Source: Pseudooceanicola marinus (GTDB lineage Bacteria > Pseudomonadota > Alphaproteobacteria > Rhodobacterales > Rhodobacteraceae). Taken from it: 64,000 nt of DNA. The notes under the pieces were generated by a model that had not been told where the DNA came from, searched no databases, and saw only the letters and a program-made list of their open reading frames with translations. The number at the start of each line of letters is the position of its first letter. The first letter of the stretch is position 1. Of this stretch, positions 26,543 through 36,551 are shown in pieces. The position numbers and the translations under genes are program-made. The stretch covers positions 308,445-372,444 of the forward strand of contig NZ_JAIVMC010000005.1 in NCBI RefSeq assembly GCF_020177265.1. The letters run 5' to 3'.

Positions 26543-26786
26543 GGATGGGCTTCCTCCGATACCTGTCGAGCGTGTCTGCGGTGGCTGCGCGCTATTGACG
26601 CAGGGTCAGCTTATCACGCCGCCCGGAAAAACAAGGGTGGAAGATGTATCAATGCCCGTTCGGGCTATGACGGGGCGCCCGGCGGGCCCGATCCCGGTGG
26701 CAGGACCGGGTTTCCGATAGGCGTCACGGGGCGCCCGATTTGCCGGAAATGCGACCCGATGCGGACGGGATGCGACATCTGCGTGA
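26543..26786. other. Intergenic region between the cytochrome and the serC promoter
   Basis: This is the first part of a 329-bp divergent spacer. I see no coding sequence with a ribosome-binding site and no strong palindrome. It should contain the minus-strand promoter of the dihaem cytochrome gene, which I could not place. Confidence 0.4.
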
Positions 26787-26815
26787 TTGCGCGGGGGCCG
26801 AATCGTCCGTATATG
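26787..26815 (+). promoter_or_regulatory. Predicted promoter of serC-serA
   Basis: TTGCGC (26787-26792) and TATATG (26810-26815) with a 17-bp spacer, 57 bp before the serC start codon. Transcription would begin near 26822, exactly at the start of the structured leader. Confidence 0.6.
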
Positions 26816-26819
26816 CGGC

Positions 26820-26868
26820 GGTGGGACACCCCTCCCCAACGAGGGGCGCTTATCTGGAAGGTTAAGTC
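26820..26868 (+). ncRNA. serC leader RNA motif (candidate)
   Basis: A short leader between the predicted transcription start and the serC ATG carries a perfect 6-bp hairpin (CCCCTC 26829-26834, loop CCCAAC, GAGGGG 26841-26846), followed by GCGCTTATCTGGAAGG. A conserved serC element of this size and position has been described in alphaproteobacteria (Rfam serC motif). I match it by position and general shape, not by a covariance model. It may regulate serC translation; the ligand, if any, is unknown. Confidence 0.55.
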
Positions 26869-26871
26869 ATT

Positions 26872-28017
<1,146 letters not shown>

Positions 28018-28125
28018 GCCGGTCGACGGTGGGAGAGATCCCACCGTCCCGCATCTCCAGTCTTTCCCCGGCGCGGTGCCCGCGCCGTCCAGATCCCAAT
28101 TCCGACTTTCGAAGGAGCGCCTGAC

Positions 28126-29718
28126 ATGGCCCCCAAAGTTCTGATTTCCGACAAGCTGTCCGCCGCCGCCGTCCAGATCTTCAAGGATCGCGGCATCGAC
28201 GTGGATTTCCAGCCCGACCTTGGCAAGGACAAGGACAAGCTGGCCGAGGTCATCGGCCAGTATGACGGCCTGGCCATCCGGTCGGCCACCAAGGTCACCG
28301 AGAAGATCCTGGAAAACGCCACCAACCTGAAGGTGATCGGCCGCGCCGGCATCGGCACCGACAACATCGACAAGGAAGCGGCCTCCAAGAAGGGCGTGAT
28401 CGTGATGAACACGCCCTATGGCAACATGATCACGACTGCGGAACACGCCATCGCGATGATGTTCGCCGTGGCCCGCCAGATCCCCGAGGCCAGCGCCTCG
28501 ACCCACGCCGGCAAGTGGGAAAAGTCGAAGTTCATGGGTGTCGAGCTGACCGGCAAGACCCTGGGCGTCATCGGCGCCGGCAACATCGGCGGCATCGTCT
28601 GCAACCGCGCCCTGGGCCTGAAGATGAAGGTCGTGGCCTACGATCCCTTCCTGGGCGAGGAAAAGGCCAAGAAGATGGGCGTCGAAAAGGTCGAGCTGGA
28701 CGAGCTGCTGACCCGCGCCGATTTCATCACCCTGCACGTGCCCTTCACCGAGCAGACCGCCAACATCCTGTCGGCGGAAAACCTGGCCAAGACCAAGAAG
28801 GGCGTGCGGATCATCAACTGTGCCCGCGGCGGCCTGGTGGATGAACAGGCCCTGGCGGACCTGCTGAAATCCGGTCACGTGGCCGGCGCCGCCTTCGACG
28901 TGTTCAAGGAAGAACCCGCCACCGAGAACCCGCTGTTCAACCTGCCCAACGTGGTCTGCACCCCGCACCTGGGCGCCGCCACCACCGAGGCGCAGGAAAA
29001 CGTCGCCCTGCAGGTGGCCGAGCAGATGTCGAACTACCTGCTGGACGGCGCCGTAGAAAACGCGCTGAACATGCCCTCGATGACTGCGGAAGAAGCCAAG
29101 GTCATGGGCCCCTGGGTCGACCTGGCCGGTCACCTCGGCAACTTCATCGGCCAGCTGACCGACGAGCCGATCAACGCCATCAACATCCTCTACGACGGTG
29201 TTGCCGCTGACATGAACCAGGGCGCGCTGAACTGTGCCGTGATCGCCGGCATCCTGAAGAAGGCCAACCCGGACGTGAACCTGGTGTCGGCCCCGGTCGT
29301 CGCCAAGGAGCGTGGCACCCAGGTCTCGACCACCTCGCAGTCCAAGGGCGGCACCTTCGACGGCTACATCAAGGTGACCATCGTCACGCCCGAGCGTGAA
29401 CGCAGCTGCGCCGGCACCGTCTTCTCCGACGGCAAGCCGCGGTTCATCCAGATCAAGGGCATCAACATCGACGCCGAGGTGGGGGAGCACATGCTTTACA
29501 CCACCAACGAGGACGTGCCGGGCGTGATCGGCACCCTGGGCACCACCCTGGGTGAGAACGGCCAGAACATCGCCAACTTCACCCTGGGCCGCACGGCCAC
29601 GGGCAAGCAGGCGATCGCGCTGCTGTACCTCGACGAGAAGACCAAGCCGGAAACGGTGAAGGCCCTGCGCGACACCGGCCTGTTCCAGCAGATCCGTCCG
29701 CTGGAGTTCGCCGTCTGA
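28126..29718 (+). CDS. serA: D-3-phosphoglycerate dehydrogenase
   Basis: First committed enzyme of serine synthesis. The 530-residue protein is the long type with catalytic, NAD, intervening and C-terminal ACT domains. Visible features are GRAGIGTDNID, the NAD loop VIGAGNIGGIV, the catalytic RGGLVDEQAL and HLGAATTEAQENV, and the ACT domain from about residue 455 (HMLYTTNEDVPGVIGTLGTTLGENGQNIANFTLGR). GAAGGAG lies before the ATG. It follows serC by 108 bp and is closed by a strong terminator. Serine feedback through the ACT domain is known in the family. Confidence 0.97.
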   Translation: MAPKVLISDKLSAAAVQIFKDRGIDVDFQPDLGKDKDKLAEVIGQYDGLAIRSATKVTEKILENATNLKVIGRAGIGTDNIDKEAASKKGVIVMNTPYGNMITTAEHAIAMMFAVARQIPEASASTHAGKWEKSKFMGVELTGKTLGVIGAGNIGGIVCNRALGLKMKVVAYDPFLGEEKAKKMGVEKVELDELLTRADFITLHVPFTEQTANILSAENLAKTKKGVRIINCARGGLVDEQALADLLKSGHVAGAAFDVFKEEPATENPLFNLPNVVCTPHLGAATTEAQENVALQVAEQMSNYLLDGAVENALNMPSMTAEEAKVMGPWVDLAGHLGNFIGQLTDEPINAINILYDGVAADMNQGALNCAVIAGILKKANPDVNLVSAPVVAKERGTQVSTTSQSKGGTFDGYIKVTIVTPERERSCAGTVFSDGKPRFIQIKGINIDAEVGEHMLYTTNEDVPGVIGTLGTTLGENGQNIANFTLGRTATGKQAIALLYLDEKTKPETVKALRDTGLFQQIRPLEFAV

Positions 29719-29741
29719 TCGACGTCTGACCCTGTTTCCGA

Positions 29742-29773
29742 GAGGGGCCGCGCCGCAGGGTGCGGCCCTTTTT
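29742..29773 (+). terminator. Intrinsic terminator of serC-serA
   Basis: GGGCCGC and GCGGCCC form the stem around a short internal arm, followed by TTTTT, 27 bp after the serA stop codon. Confidence 0.88.
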
Positions 29774-29789
29774 CGTTCGGGTCGCGGTT

Positions 29790-29858
29790 CGGGGGCTCTG
29801 CCCCCCTTGAGCCTTCGGCTCAATTCCCCCCGGAGTATTTTTGACGAAGTGAAGACAG
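29790..29858. repeat. 69-bp two-hairpin extragenic repeat, copy 1
   Basis: The first hairpin is GGGGG-CTCTG-CCCCC; the second is TTGAGCC-TTC-GGCTCAA with a perfect 7-bp stem; then comes a conserved tail CGGAGTATTTTTGACGA. Copy 2 at 44114-44182 has the same length with three differences, one of them in the second loop (TTC versus TGC). Located between serA and the phosphatase gene. Confidence 0.85.
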
Positions 29859-29962
29859 TGGCGGGGCGCCTGTCATCCGCTGTCATGAAAATGTGTCGTC
29901 CGGGCGCTGGTCTTTGGCGGGCAAAGATGATCCTTTTGCCGCGACGCAGCGACGAGGCTTTC

Positions 29963-30724
29963 ATGACCATCTATGCCATCGGGGACATCCACGGACAGAT
30001 AGACCTTCTGGACGGGGCGCTGGCGCGGATCGCGGCGGACGGCGGGCGCGACGGGCCGGGCGGGCCGGATGAGGTGATCTTTACCGGCGACCTGGTGGAC
30101 CGGGGGCCCGAGGCGCGTGCGGTGATCGACCGGTTGATCACAGGCCGGGCCGAGGGGCGCAACTGGACGATCCTGCTGGGCAACCATGACCGCATGTTCC
30201 GCCGCTTCCTGGAAAATGCCCGGCTTGACGACCCGGCGATCAAGTCCGGCGCCCCGTGGACGCATTACCGCCTGGGCGGCTGTGCCACGCTGGAAAGCTA
30301 CGGGGTGGCGACCGGGCCCGACCGGTCCGTCGCCGACCTGCATGCTGAGGCGCGGGAAAAGGTGCCGCAGGCGCACCGGGATTTCCTCGACGGGTTGCCG
30401 CTCTGGGCGGAGCGGGACGCGTTGCTGTTCGTCCACGCGGGCATCCGGCCCGGCATCGCCCTGGAGGCGCAGGACGAGCAGGACCTGGTCTGGATCCGGG
30501 ACGAGTTCTATGCCGAGACCGGCCCGCATCCCTGGCTGATCGTCCATGGCCACACCATTGTCGACGAGGTGAGCCATTTCGGCAATCACATCGACATCGA
30601 TACCGGGGCGGGGCATTCGGACGGGCCCCGGTTCCTTTCGACCGTGGCCTTTGAGGGTGCTGACTGCGCGGTTCTGACATCGGCGGGCCGGGTGCCCTTG
30701 GCGCCCGGGCAGGCCGCCGAATAA
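29963..30724 (+). CDS. Metallophosphoesterase (PPP-type serine/threonine phosphatase-like)
   Basis: A 253-residue two-metal phosphoesterase. The full motif set is present: YAIGDIHGQIDLL (DxH), VIFTGDLVDRGPEA (GDxVDRG), ILLGNHDRMFRRFL (GNHD), LLFVHAGIRPG and IVHGHTIVDEV (HGH), with a terminal GAGHSDGPRFLSTVAF. This recalls the small bacterial PrpA/ApaH-like phosphatases; protein or diadenosine-tetraphosphate substrates are both possible. The start at ATG 29963 gives MTIYAIGDIHG. It lies downstream of the repeat and 69 bp before the thiolase gene. Confidence 0.92.
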   Translation: MTIYAIGDIHGQIDLLDGALARIAADGGRDGPGGPDEVIFTGDLVDRGPEARAVIDRLITGRAEGRNWTILLGNHDRMFRRFLENARLDDPAIKSGAPWTHYRLGGCATLESYGVATGPDRSVADLHAEAREKVPQAHRDFLDGLPLWAERDALLFVHAGIRPGIALEAQDEQDLVWIRDEFYAETGPHPWLIVHGHTIVDEVSHFGNHIDIDTGAGHSDGPRFLSTVAFEGADCAVLTSAGRVPLAPGQAAE

Positions 30725-30793
30725 CGCACCGTCACTGTCGCCACGGGGCGGTGCGGTGGTAGGGTCGGCCCGAAACATCTTCGGGAGGATCTC

Positions 30794-31972
30794 ATGGACG
30801 ATATCGTCATTCTCAGCGGTGCGCGCACCGCCATCGGCACCTTTGGTGGCAGCCTGGCCGGTGTCTCGCCCATCGACCTGGGCACCACCGTCACCAAGGC
30901 AGCACTGGAGCGCGCGGGCGTCGAGGGCGCCCAGGTGGGCCACGTGGTCATGGGCCATGTCATCAACACCGAGCCGCGCGACATGTACGTCAGCCGCGTC
31001 GCCGCGATGCAGGCGGGCATCCCCGAGACGACGCCCGCGATGAACGTGAACCGCCTCTGCGGCTCTGGCGCCCAGGCCATCGTGTCTGCCGCCCAGTCGC
31101 TGATGCTCGGCGATGCCGATTTCGCCGTCGCCGGCGGGGCCGAGAACATGTCGCGCTCGCCCTACATCATCCAGGGGCAACGCTGGGGCACCAAGATGGG
31201 CGACGTGAAGACGCTCGACATGATGCTGGGGGCGCTGAACTGCCCCTTCGGCACCGGCCACATGGGCGTGACGGCGGAAAACGTGGCCGCCGAGACCACG
31301 ATCACCCGTGAGGATCAGGACGCCTTCGCGCTGGAAAGCCAGCGCCGCGCCGGCGCCGCCATCGAGGCGGGCCATTTCGCCGAGCAGATCGTGCCGGTCA
31401 CCGTGAAGGTGAAGCGCCAGGAGGTCGAGTTCACCACCGACGAACATGCCAAACCCTCGACCACCGCCGAGGCGCTGGCGGGGCTGCGTCCGGCCTTCCA
31501 GAAGGACGGCACGGTGACGGCGGGCAATGCCTCCGGCCTCAACGACGGCGCGGCGGCGCTGGTGCTGGCTCGCGCCTCGGCCGCCGAGGCCGCCGGACTG
31601 AAACCGCGCGCCCGGATCCTGGGATATGCCCATGCCGGCGTCCGCCCCGAGGTGATGGGCGTGGGCCCGATCCCGGCGGTGGAAAAGCTGCTGGAGAAGA
31701 CCGGGCTGAAGGCGTCGGACTTCGATGTGATCGAATCGAACGAGGCCTTCGCCGCCCAGGCCATCGCGGTGAACCGCGCCTTGGGTCTGGACACCGCCAA
31801 GGTGAACCCCAATGGCGGTGCCATCGCCCTGGGCCACCCGGTGGGTGCCACCGGCGCGATCATCACCGTGAAGGCTCTGTATGAACTGGAGCGGATCGGC
31901 GGATCGAAGGCGCTGATCACCATGTGCATTGGCGGTGGCCAGGGCATTGCGCTTGCGATCGAGCGCCTGTGA
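30794..31972 (+). CDS. Acetyl-CoA C-acyltransferase (thiolase)
   Basis: A 392-residue thiolase. The acyl-carrying Cys is C89 in NVNRLCGSGAQAI; the His of GGAIALGHPVGATG and the Cys of MCIGGGQGIAL complete the active site. NEAFAAQAIAVNRALG is the NEAF motif. It could act in beta-ketothiolase (PHB) or degradative reactions; with no phaB or fad gene beside it, I do not choose. CGGGAGGATCTC precedes the ATG. A perfectly symmetric terminator follows. Confidence 0.95.
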   Translation: MDDIVILSGARTAIGTFGGSLAGVSPIDLGTTVTKAALERAGVEGAQVGHVVMGHVINTEPRDMYVSRVAAMQAGIPETTPAMNVNRLCGSGAQAIVSAAQSLMLGDADFAVAGGAENMSRSPYIIQGQRWGTKMGDVKTLDMMLGALNCPFGTGHMGVTAENVAAETTITREDQDAFALESQRRAGAAIEAGHFAEQIVPVTVKVKRQEVEFTTDEHAKPSTTAEALAGLRPAFQKDGTVTAGNASGLNDGAAALVLARASAAEAAGLKPRARILGYAHAGVRPEVMGVGPIPAVEKLLEKTGLKASDFDVIESNEAFAAQAIAVNRALGLDTAKVNPNGGAIALGHPVGATGAIITVKALYELERIGGSKALITMCIGGGQGIALAIERL

Positions 31973-32006
31973 TCATTTTCTGGCGCTAAGTATCCTCGCC
32001 GAAGGC

Positions 32007-32036
32007 AAAGGCGCGCCCCGCGGGGCGCGCCTTTTT
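32007..32036. terminator. Bidirectional intrinsic terminator
   Basis: AAAGGCGCGCCCCG and its exact complement form a 28-bp perfect palindrome with no spare loop bases, flanked by T-runs on the plus strand and A-runs giving T on the minus strand. It lies between the convergent thiolase and permease genes and should serve both. Confidence 0.88.
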
Positions 32037-32057
32037 CGTTGCACGAGGCCCGGGCCG

Positions 32058-33491
32058 TCAGGCGGCGTCGGTTTTATGCGCCTCGATCTCCGCCTCTGCC
32101 TCGGCGTGCTCTTCCGGGGTTTCGTCGGGCAGCACGAGGTTGAGGATGATCGACAGGCCGGCAGCGGGCAGCAGGCCCGATGTCAGCAGGATCTGCAGGG
32201 TGCGCGGCAGGTGCTGCAGCGCCGAGGGCTCCAGCTGCAGGCCAAAGCCCACCGAGAGCGACACCGCCAGGATGATCATGTTGCGGCGGTTCCAGACCAC
32301 GTCGGACAGCATGTTGATGCCCGAGGCCGCGACCATGCCGAACATCACGATGACGCCGCCGCCGAGGACGTTGATCGGCACCGTGTTGATCACCGCGCCC
32401 ACCTTGGGGATCAGCCCGCAGAGGATCAGGAAGACCGCGCCGATGGTGACCACGTGGCGGCTCATCACGCCGGTCATGGCGATCAGGCCGACGTTCTGGC
32501 TGAAGGATGTGTTGGGAAGCCCGCCGAAGACGCCAGCCAGGGCCGAGCCGAAACCGTCGGCAAAGGTCGCGCCCTCGATCTCGCGGTCGGTGGCCTCGCG
32601 CCCCGCGCCGCCCTTGGTGATGCCGGAGGTGTCGCCCACCGTCTCGATGGCCGAGATGATCGCCATGAAGCACATGCCGATGATGATCGCCGGGTCGAAG
32701 CCGAAGCCCCACTGGAACGGCATCGGCAGGTCGAAGAGGCTGGCGTTGCCCACGTTGCCGAAGCTGACCTGGCCCATGACGGCGGCCACGGCATAGCCCG
32801 CGAGGATGCCGATCAGCACCGAGGCGACGGACAGAAGCCCGGTGGTGAAGAACGACAGGCCAAGCGCCACGACGATCACCACCAGCGCCGGGATCCACAT
32901 GGCGGCGGTGCCGAACTCGGGCTGGCCGACCAGGGGCACACCGCCTGCGGCATACTGGATGCCGGTCTTCAGCAGGGCCAGGCCGATCATCAGCACGATC
33001 AGCCCGGTGACCAGCGGCGGCAGGGCAAATCGCAGCCGCCCGATGAAGAAGCCGATGCAGAAGTGGAAGATCCCGCCGATCATCACCCCGGTCATCAGCG
33101 CGGCCATGCCTTCGGTGCCGCGCCCCGCCACGGCCGGGATCATCACCGGCAGAAAGGCGAAGGAGGTGCCCTGCACGATCGGCAGGCGCGCCCCGATCGG
33201 CCCCATGCCGATGGTCTGGAACATCGTGGCGACGCCGGCAAACAGCATCGCCATCTGGATCATGTAGGTCATGTCGGGGAAGCCGAGCGCCCCCTGGTCC
33301 GACCCGAAGCCGAAGCCCGCGGCCCCCGCGATGATGATCGACGGCGTCACGTTGGAGGCGAACATCGCCAGCACGTGCTGGATCCCCAGCGGAACGGCGT
33401 CGCCGATCGGCGGCATGTAATTCGGATCGCGGAGCTGCTCCGCGGTTCCCAAGGAACTCTCGGTCATTGTCACTTCCCCTGTTGCTGACAT
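32058..33491 (-). CDS. Xanthine/uric acid permease (NCS2 family)
   Basis: A 477-residue nucleobase transporter with 14 helices, of the NAT/NCS2 class. Family signatures include GIQHVLAMFASNVTPSIIIAG (helix 1), GTSFAFLPVMIPAVAGRGTEGM, AIISAIETVGDTSGITKGG with the substrate Glu, and GLPNTSFSQNVGLIAMTGVMSR. It heads into ureidoglycolate lyase, allantoicase and allantoinase genes on the same strand, so the cargo is probably xanthine or urate. Its start is 24 bp after the lyase gene, so it is the last gene of that operon. Confidence 0.93.
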   Translation of the reverse strand: MSATGEVTMTESSLGTAEQLRDPNYMPPIGDAVPLGIQHVLAMFASNVTPSIIIAGAAGFGFGSDQGALGFPDMTYMIQMAMLFAGVATMFQTIGMGPIGARLPIVQGTSFAFLPVMIPAVAGRGTEGMAALMTGVMIGGIFHFCIGFFIGRLRFALPPLVTGLIVLMIGLALLKTGIQYAAGGVPLVGQPEFGTAAMWIPALVVIVVALGLSFFTTGLLSVASVLIGILAGYAVAAVMGQVSFGNVGNASLFDLPMPFQWGFGFDPAIIIGMCFMAIISAIETVGDTSGITKGGAGREATDREIEGATFADGFGSALAGVFGGLPNTSFSQNVGLIAMTGVMSRHVVTIGAVFLILCGLIPKVGAVINTVPINVLGGGVIVMFGMVAASGINMLSDVVWNRRNMIILAVSLSVGFGLQLEPSALQHLPRTLQILLTSGLLPAAGLSIILNLVLPDETPEEHAEAEAEIEAHKTDAA

Positions 33492-33515
33492 GGCCTCTCT
33501 TGACGGAGGCGTATG

Positions 33516-34013
33516 TCAGAGCGTGACAGTAAACGGATGCTCTAGGAAGTGCTCTTCGAGGTTGGGGGTGTCGCCGATGCGGTCGACCACGGCGAAAAGG
33601 CCAGGCTCTGCCAAAGGCGTAAGCACGCCGTGCCAGGTGCCGCGGTGGAAATTCACCCCCTGGCCCGGTTCGGGCAGGAAGGCGCGCGGCGCGCCGGGCC
33701 GGCCATCCGCGTCCGCGGCGGCGATCACCAGCCAGGGCGCGGCGGTCATCGGCACGAAGGCCTGGCTGCCCTCCGGGTGCCGTTCCAGCAGGTCGCAGGT
33801 ATAGGGCAGGGCGCGCGCCTGGGCGCGGAAGATCGAGATCCCGGCGCGCCCACCGGGACCGAAATCGAGGGTGGCGCGATCGTGGTAGCGTTCGCACATC
33901 CCCGCATTGATCAGCTTGTCATAGCTCTCGGTGACCTCCAGCACGTCGCCGAAGGGGGCAAAGGCCTCTGCCGTCAGCGGCTCGGCCCGGATGGAGGTCA
34001 CCGGGGCGCTCAT
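33516..34013 (-). CDS. allA: Ureidoglycolate lyase
   Basis: Splits ureidoglycolate into glyoxylate and urea. The 165-residue cupin-fold protein opens with IRAEPLTAEAFAPFGDVLE, typical of AllA, and has CDLLERHPEGSQAFVPM (metal/substrate site), VNFHRGTWHGVLTPL and FAVVDRIGDTPNLEEHFL. It overlaps the allantoicase gene by 4 bp (ATGA-type) and directly continues that pathway. Confidence 0.95.
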   Translation of the reverse strand: MSAPVTSIRAEPLTAEAFAPFGDVLEVTESYDKLINAGMCERYHDRATLDFGPGGRAGISIFRAQARALPYTCDLLERHPEGSQAFVPMTAAPWLVIAAADADGRPGAPRAFLPEPGQGVNFHRGTWHGVLTPLAEPGLFAVVDRIGDTPNLEEHFLEHPFTVTL

Positions 34014-35041
34014 TTGCCGTGCCAGACCGGCTTGCCCCAGATGCGCAGGCGCGAGATGCCGCCATCGGGGTGGATGTTCAGCCGGATATGGGTGACGGGG
34101 CCGATGTCCGCCACCTCGTCGGTGAAGTTGTGGATCGCGTCCGGACCCAGCTTCAGCCGCGGCAGCAGTTCTTCCCAGAACATCGAGGAGGTGACCAGCG
34201 CATCGGTCAGCCCGTCGCCGAAGTTCGACATGTCGGCGGCCTGGATGCGGCAGGCGTCGGGGTAGTTGCCCTTGTAGTGCTTGGTGTCCACCTCGATCCC
34301 CGACACGGTGCCCCGCGCGCCAAGCGCGATGATCATCCAGTCGTAGCCGGGTTCACGACGCCGCCGCGTTTCCCAGCCATCGCCCATGTCGCGCCCACGA
34401 CCCGGGGCCAGGATGCGGTTGTAGTCGCCGTAATGCGCGTCCGAAAACGCCAGCACGCGACCGCCGTTCAGCGCCGAGGCCAGGTCGATCTGCTCGGTGC
34501 CCTCGTTCGAGGGGTCCAACTCCGGCACGCCGTAGACCCGCAGGCGGGCGATGCCGCCGTCGGGGTAGATGTGCAGGCGCAGGTGGGTCCAGCTTTCGTA
34601 GCTTTCGCAGCGGAAATAGTGGTGATCGGAGGCCGACAGCGGCTTGTTCGGCAGGATCTCGACCCAGCGGGTGTCGGCGGTCGGGTCGCCGTTCAGGCAG
34701 GTGCAGGCCTCGATCCGGGCCGCCGGCGCGTAGTTGCCGGTGAAATGGCTGGTGTCGATGTCGAAGCCCAGGATGCGCCCGGCGGCGGCCAGCTTGATGA
34801 CCGCGCTGTCGTGACCGGCCCCGCGACGGCGGCGGGTTTCCCAGCCGTCCATCCACTTGCCGTTGTCATCGTAGAGATCCGGAAAGAACTCGGCCGGGGC
34901 GTCCTTCAGCATCCGTTCCAGCGGGGCGAAGAACTCGTCGCTGGCCCAGACGGCCTTGGCGCCCAGCCCCTCGGAGGCGAGGTTGATTCCGGTCCGCACG
35001 AAAAGCGGCACATTGGGGTCGATACGGTCGATTGTCGTCAT
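34010..35041 (-). CDS. alc: Allantoicase
   Basis: Hydrolyses allantoate to ureidoglycolate and urea. The 343-residue protein shows the internal duplication of the family: two jelly-roll halves, each with WETRRRR (MDGWETRRRRGAGHD and GDGWETRRRREPGYD), a DTxHFTGNYAPAARIEA / DTKHYKGNYPDACRIQA line and an RLNIHPDGGISRLRIWG-type ending. Its start overlaps the stop of the allantoinase fusion by 1 bp (TGATG), so translation is coupled. Confidence 0.96.
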   Translation of the reverse strand: MTTIDRIDPNVPLFVRTGINLASEGLGAKAVWASDEFFAPLERMLKDAPAEFFPDLYDDNGKWMDGWETRRRRGAGHDSAVIKLAAAGRILGFDIDTSHFTGNYAPAARIEACTCLNGDPTADTRWVEILPNKPLSASDHHYFRCESYESWTHLRLHIYPDGGIARLRVYGVPELDPSNEGTEQIDLASALNGGRVLAFSDAHYGDYNRILAPGRGRDMGDGWETRRRREPGYDWMIIALGARGTVSGIEVDTKHYKGNYPDACRIQAADMSNFGDGLTDALVTSSMFWEELLPRLKLGPDAIHNFTDEVADIGPVTHIRLNIHPDGGISRLRIWGKPVWHGK

Positions 35042-36462
35042 CAGCTGTCCGGTAGCAGGGCCGCCAGACGGTGATACGCGATGCGTTCGACCTGGCGACA
35101 GGCGGCGTTGAATTCGGTGGCACGGTCATGGGCGAGACGGCGCGTCATCGCCTCCATGATCGTCGCCTTGGTATTCTCCTTTGCGGAGATAATAAAGGGG
35201 AAGCCAAACTTTTCCGTATAGAGCGTGTTGTGCTCGGTGAAGAAGGCGCGCTCCTCATCGGTCAGCGCCAGCAGGCCCGCGCCGGACTGTTCATCCTCGC
35301 TTTCCGCCGTCAGCCGCTTGGCATCGGCCAGCTTGCCGGCCAGGTCGGGGTGGGCCGCCAGAACCTGTAGGCGTTCCTCGTCCGAGGCAGTGCGGAAGAC
35401 CCGCACAAGCGCGCTCCACAGCCCCTTGGCGCGGTCATGCACCGGGCCCAGCTCGCCCTCCCAGGCGCGTTCGGCCACCCAGGGGGAATGTTCATAGATG
35501 CCGCCGAAGAGGCGCACGAACTCCTCCTTGGGCATCTGGCTGGGGACCAGGGCCGGGGTGACATGGGGGTGTTCGGCGGCCCAATGATCGTGGATGTCGA
35601 TGCGGCGCGGGAACCAGACGTCGCCCTTCGACTGGGCGTAGTCGATGAACTTGCGCAGCGCCGCGATGCGGCCCGGGCGGCCCAGCAGGCGGCAGTGCAT
35701 CCCGATGGAGAACATCTTGGCCGATCCCGCCTCACCCTCGGCATAAAGCTCGTCGAAGGCCGCTTTCAGGTATTCATAGAACTCTTCCTGGCCGCCAAAG
35801 GTGGCCGGCCCGGCAAAGCGCATGTCGTTGGTGTCCATCGTGTAGGGGATGACCAGGGTGCGGTGGCCGTCGAAATCGCCCCAATAGGGCAGGTCGTCAT
35901 CGATGGTGTCGGAGACCCATTTCATCCCCAGCTCGGCCGCCAGTTTCACCGTGTTCATGGAACAGCGTCCGGTGTACCAGCCTTCGGGCTTCTCGCCGGT
36001 CACTTCCTCATGCAGGGCGATGGCGTCGAGCATGATCGTCCGCTCTTCGGCCTCGGGCATGTCCTTGTGTTCGATCCATTTCTTGCCGTGGCTGGCGATC
36101 TCCCAGCCGGCGTCCTGCATGGCCCAGACCTGTTCCGGGCTGCGCGCCAGGGCATCGGTCACGCCGTAGACGGTCAGCGGGATGCCCTTCTCTGTGAACA
36201 GGCGATGGATCCGCCAGAACCCGGCACGAGCGCCATATTCATAGACCGACTCCATGTTCCAGTGGCGCTTGCCCTCCCACGGGACGGCACCGATCACTTC
36301 CGAAAGGAAGGCCTCCGACGCGGGGTCGCCGTGCAGGATGTTGTTCTCGCCCCCTTCCTCGTAGTTCAGAACGAAGGAAACCGCGACCTTGGCGCCGCCG
36401 GGCCACCGGGCGTCCGGCGGGGTGGGGCCGTAGCCGATCATGTTGCGCGGGTAGCGGTTCAT
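35041..36462 (-). CDS. Bifunctional allantoinase (PuuE type) / OHCU decarboxylase fusion
   Basis: A 473-residue fusion. Residues 1 to about 305 form a polysaccharide-deacetylase-type allantoinase (PuuE): MIGYGPTPPDARWPGGAKVAVSF-like start, WEIASHGKKWIEHKDM and RCSMNTVKLAAELGM. Residues from about 315 are a UraD decarboxylase: FVRLFGGIYEHSPWVAERAW, LAAHPDLAGKLADA, LTAESEDEQSGAGL and FPFIISAKENTKATIMEAM. It would make S-allantoin from OHCU and open it to allantoate. The ATG at 36462 has GGAGAGAA 6 bp upstream; the longer frame is leader. It is divergent from uraH, which makes the UraD substrate. Confidence 0.96.
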   Translation of the reverse strand: MNRYPRNMIGYGPTPPDARWPGGAKVAVSFVLNYEEGGENNILHGDPASEAFLSEVIGAVPWEGKRHWNMESVYEYGARAGFWRIHRLFTEKGIPLTVYGVTDALARSPEQVWAMQDAGWEIASHGKKWIEHKDMPEAEERTIMLDAIALHEEVTGEKPEGWYTGRCSMNTVKLAAELGMKWVSDTIDDDLPYWGDFDGHRTLVIPYTMDTNDMRFAGPATFGGQEEFYEYLKAAFDELYAEGEAGSAKMFSIGMHCRLLGRPGRIAALRKFIDYAQSKGDVWFPRRIDIHDHWAAEHPHVTPALVPSQMPKEEFVRLFGGIYEHSPWVAERAWEGELGPVHDRAKGLWSALVRVFRTASDEERLQVLAAHPDLAGKLADAKRLTAESEDEQSGAGLLALTDEERAFFTEHNTLYTEKFGFPFIISAKENTKATIMEAMTRRLAHDRATEFNAACRQVERIAYHRLAALLPDS

Positions 36463-36551
36463 GTGGTTCTCTCCGTCTGCATCTGGGGCGCGGGCATCTT
36501 TGACGCCCGCCCCGCGGAGGCTCAAGGGGAATTTGGCAAAAGGGGTCGGGA

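Noticed and set aside
36463..36551. GC hairpin in the uraH-puuE spacer as a terminator
   Set aside because: It lies between two divergent starts and has a bulge and no T-tract, so a terminator makes no sense there.
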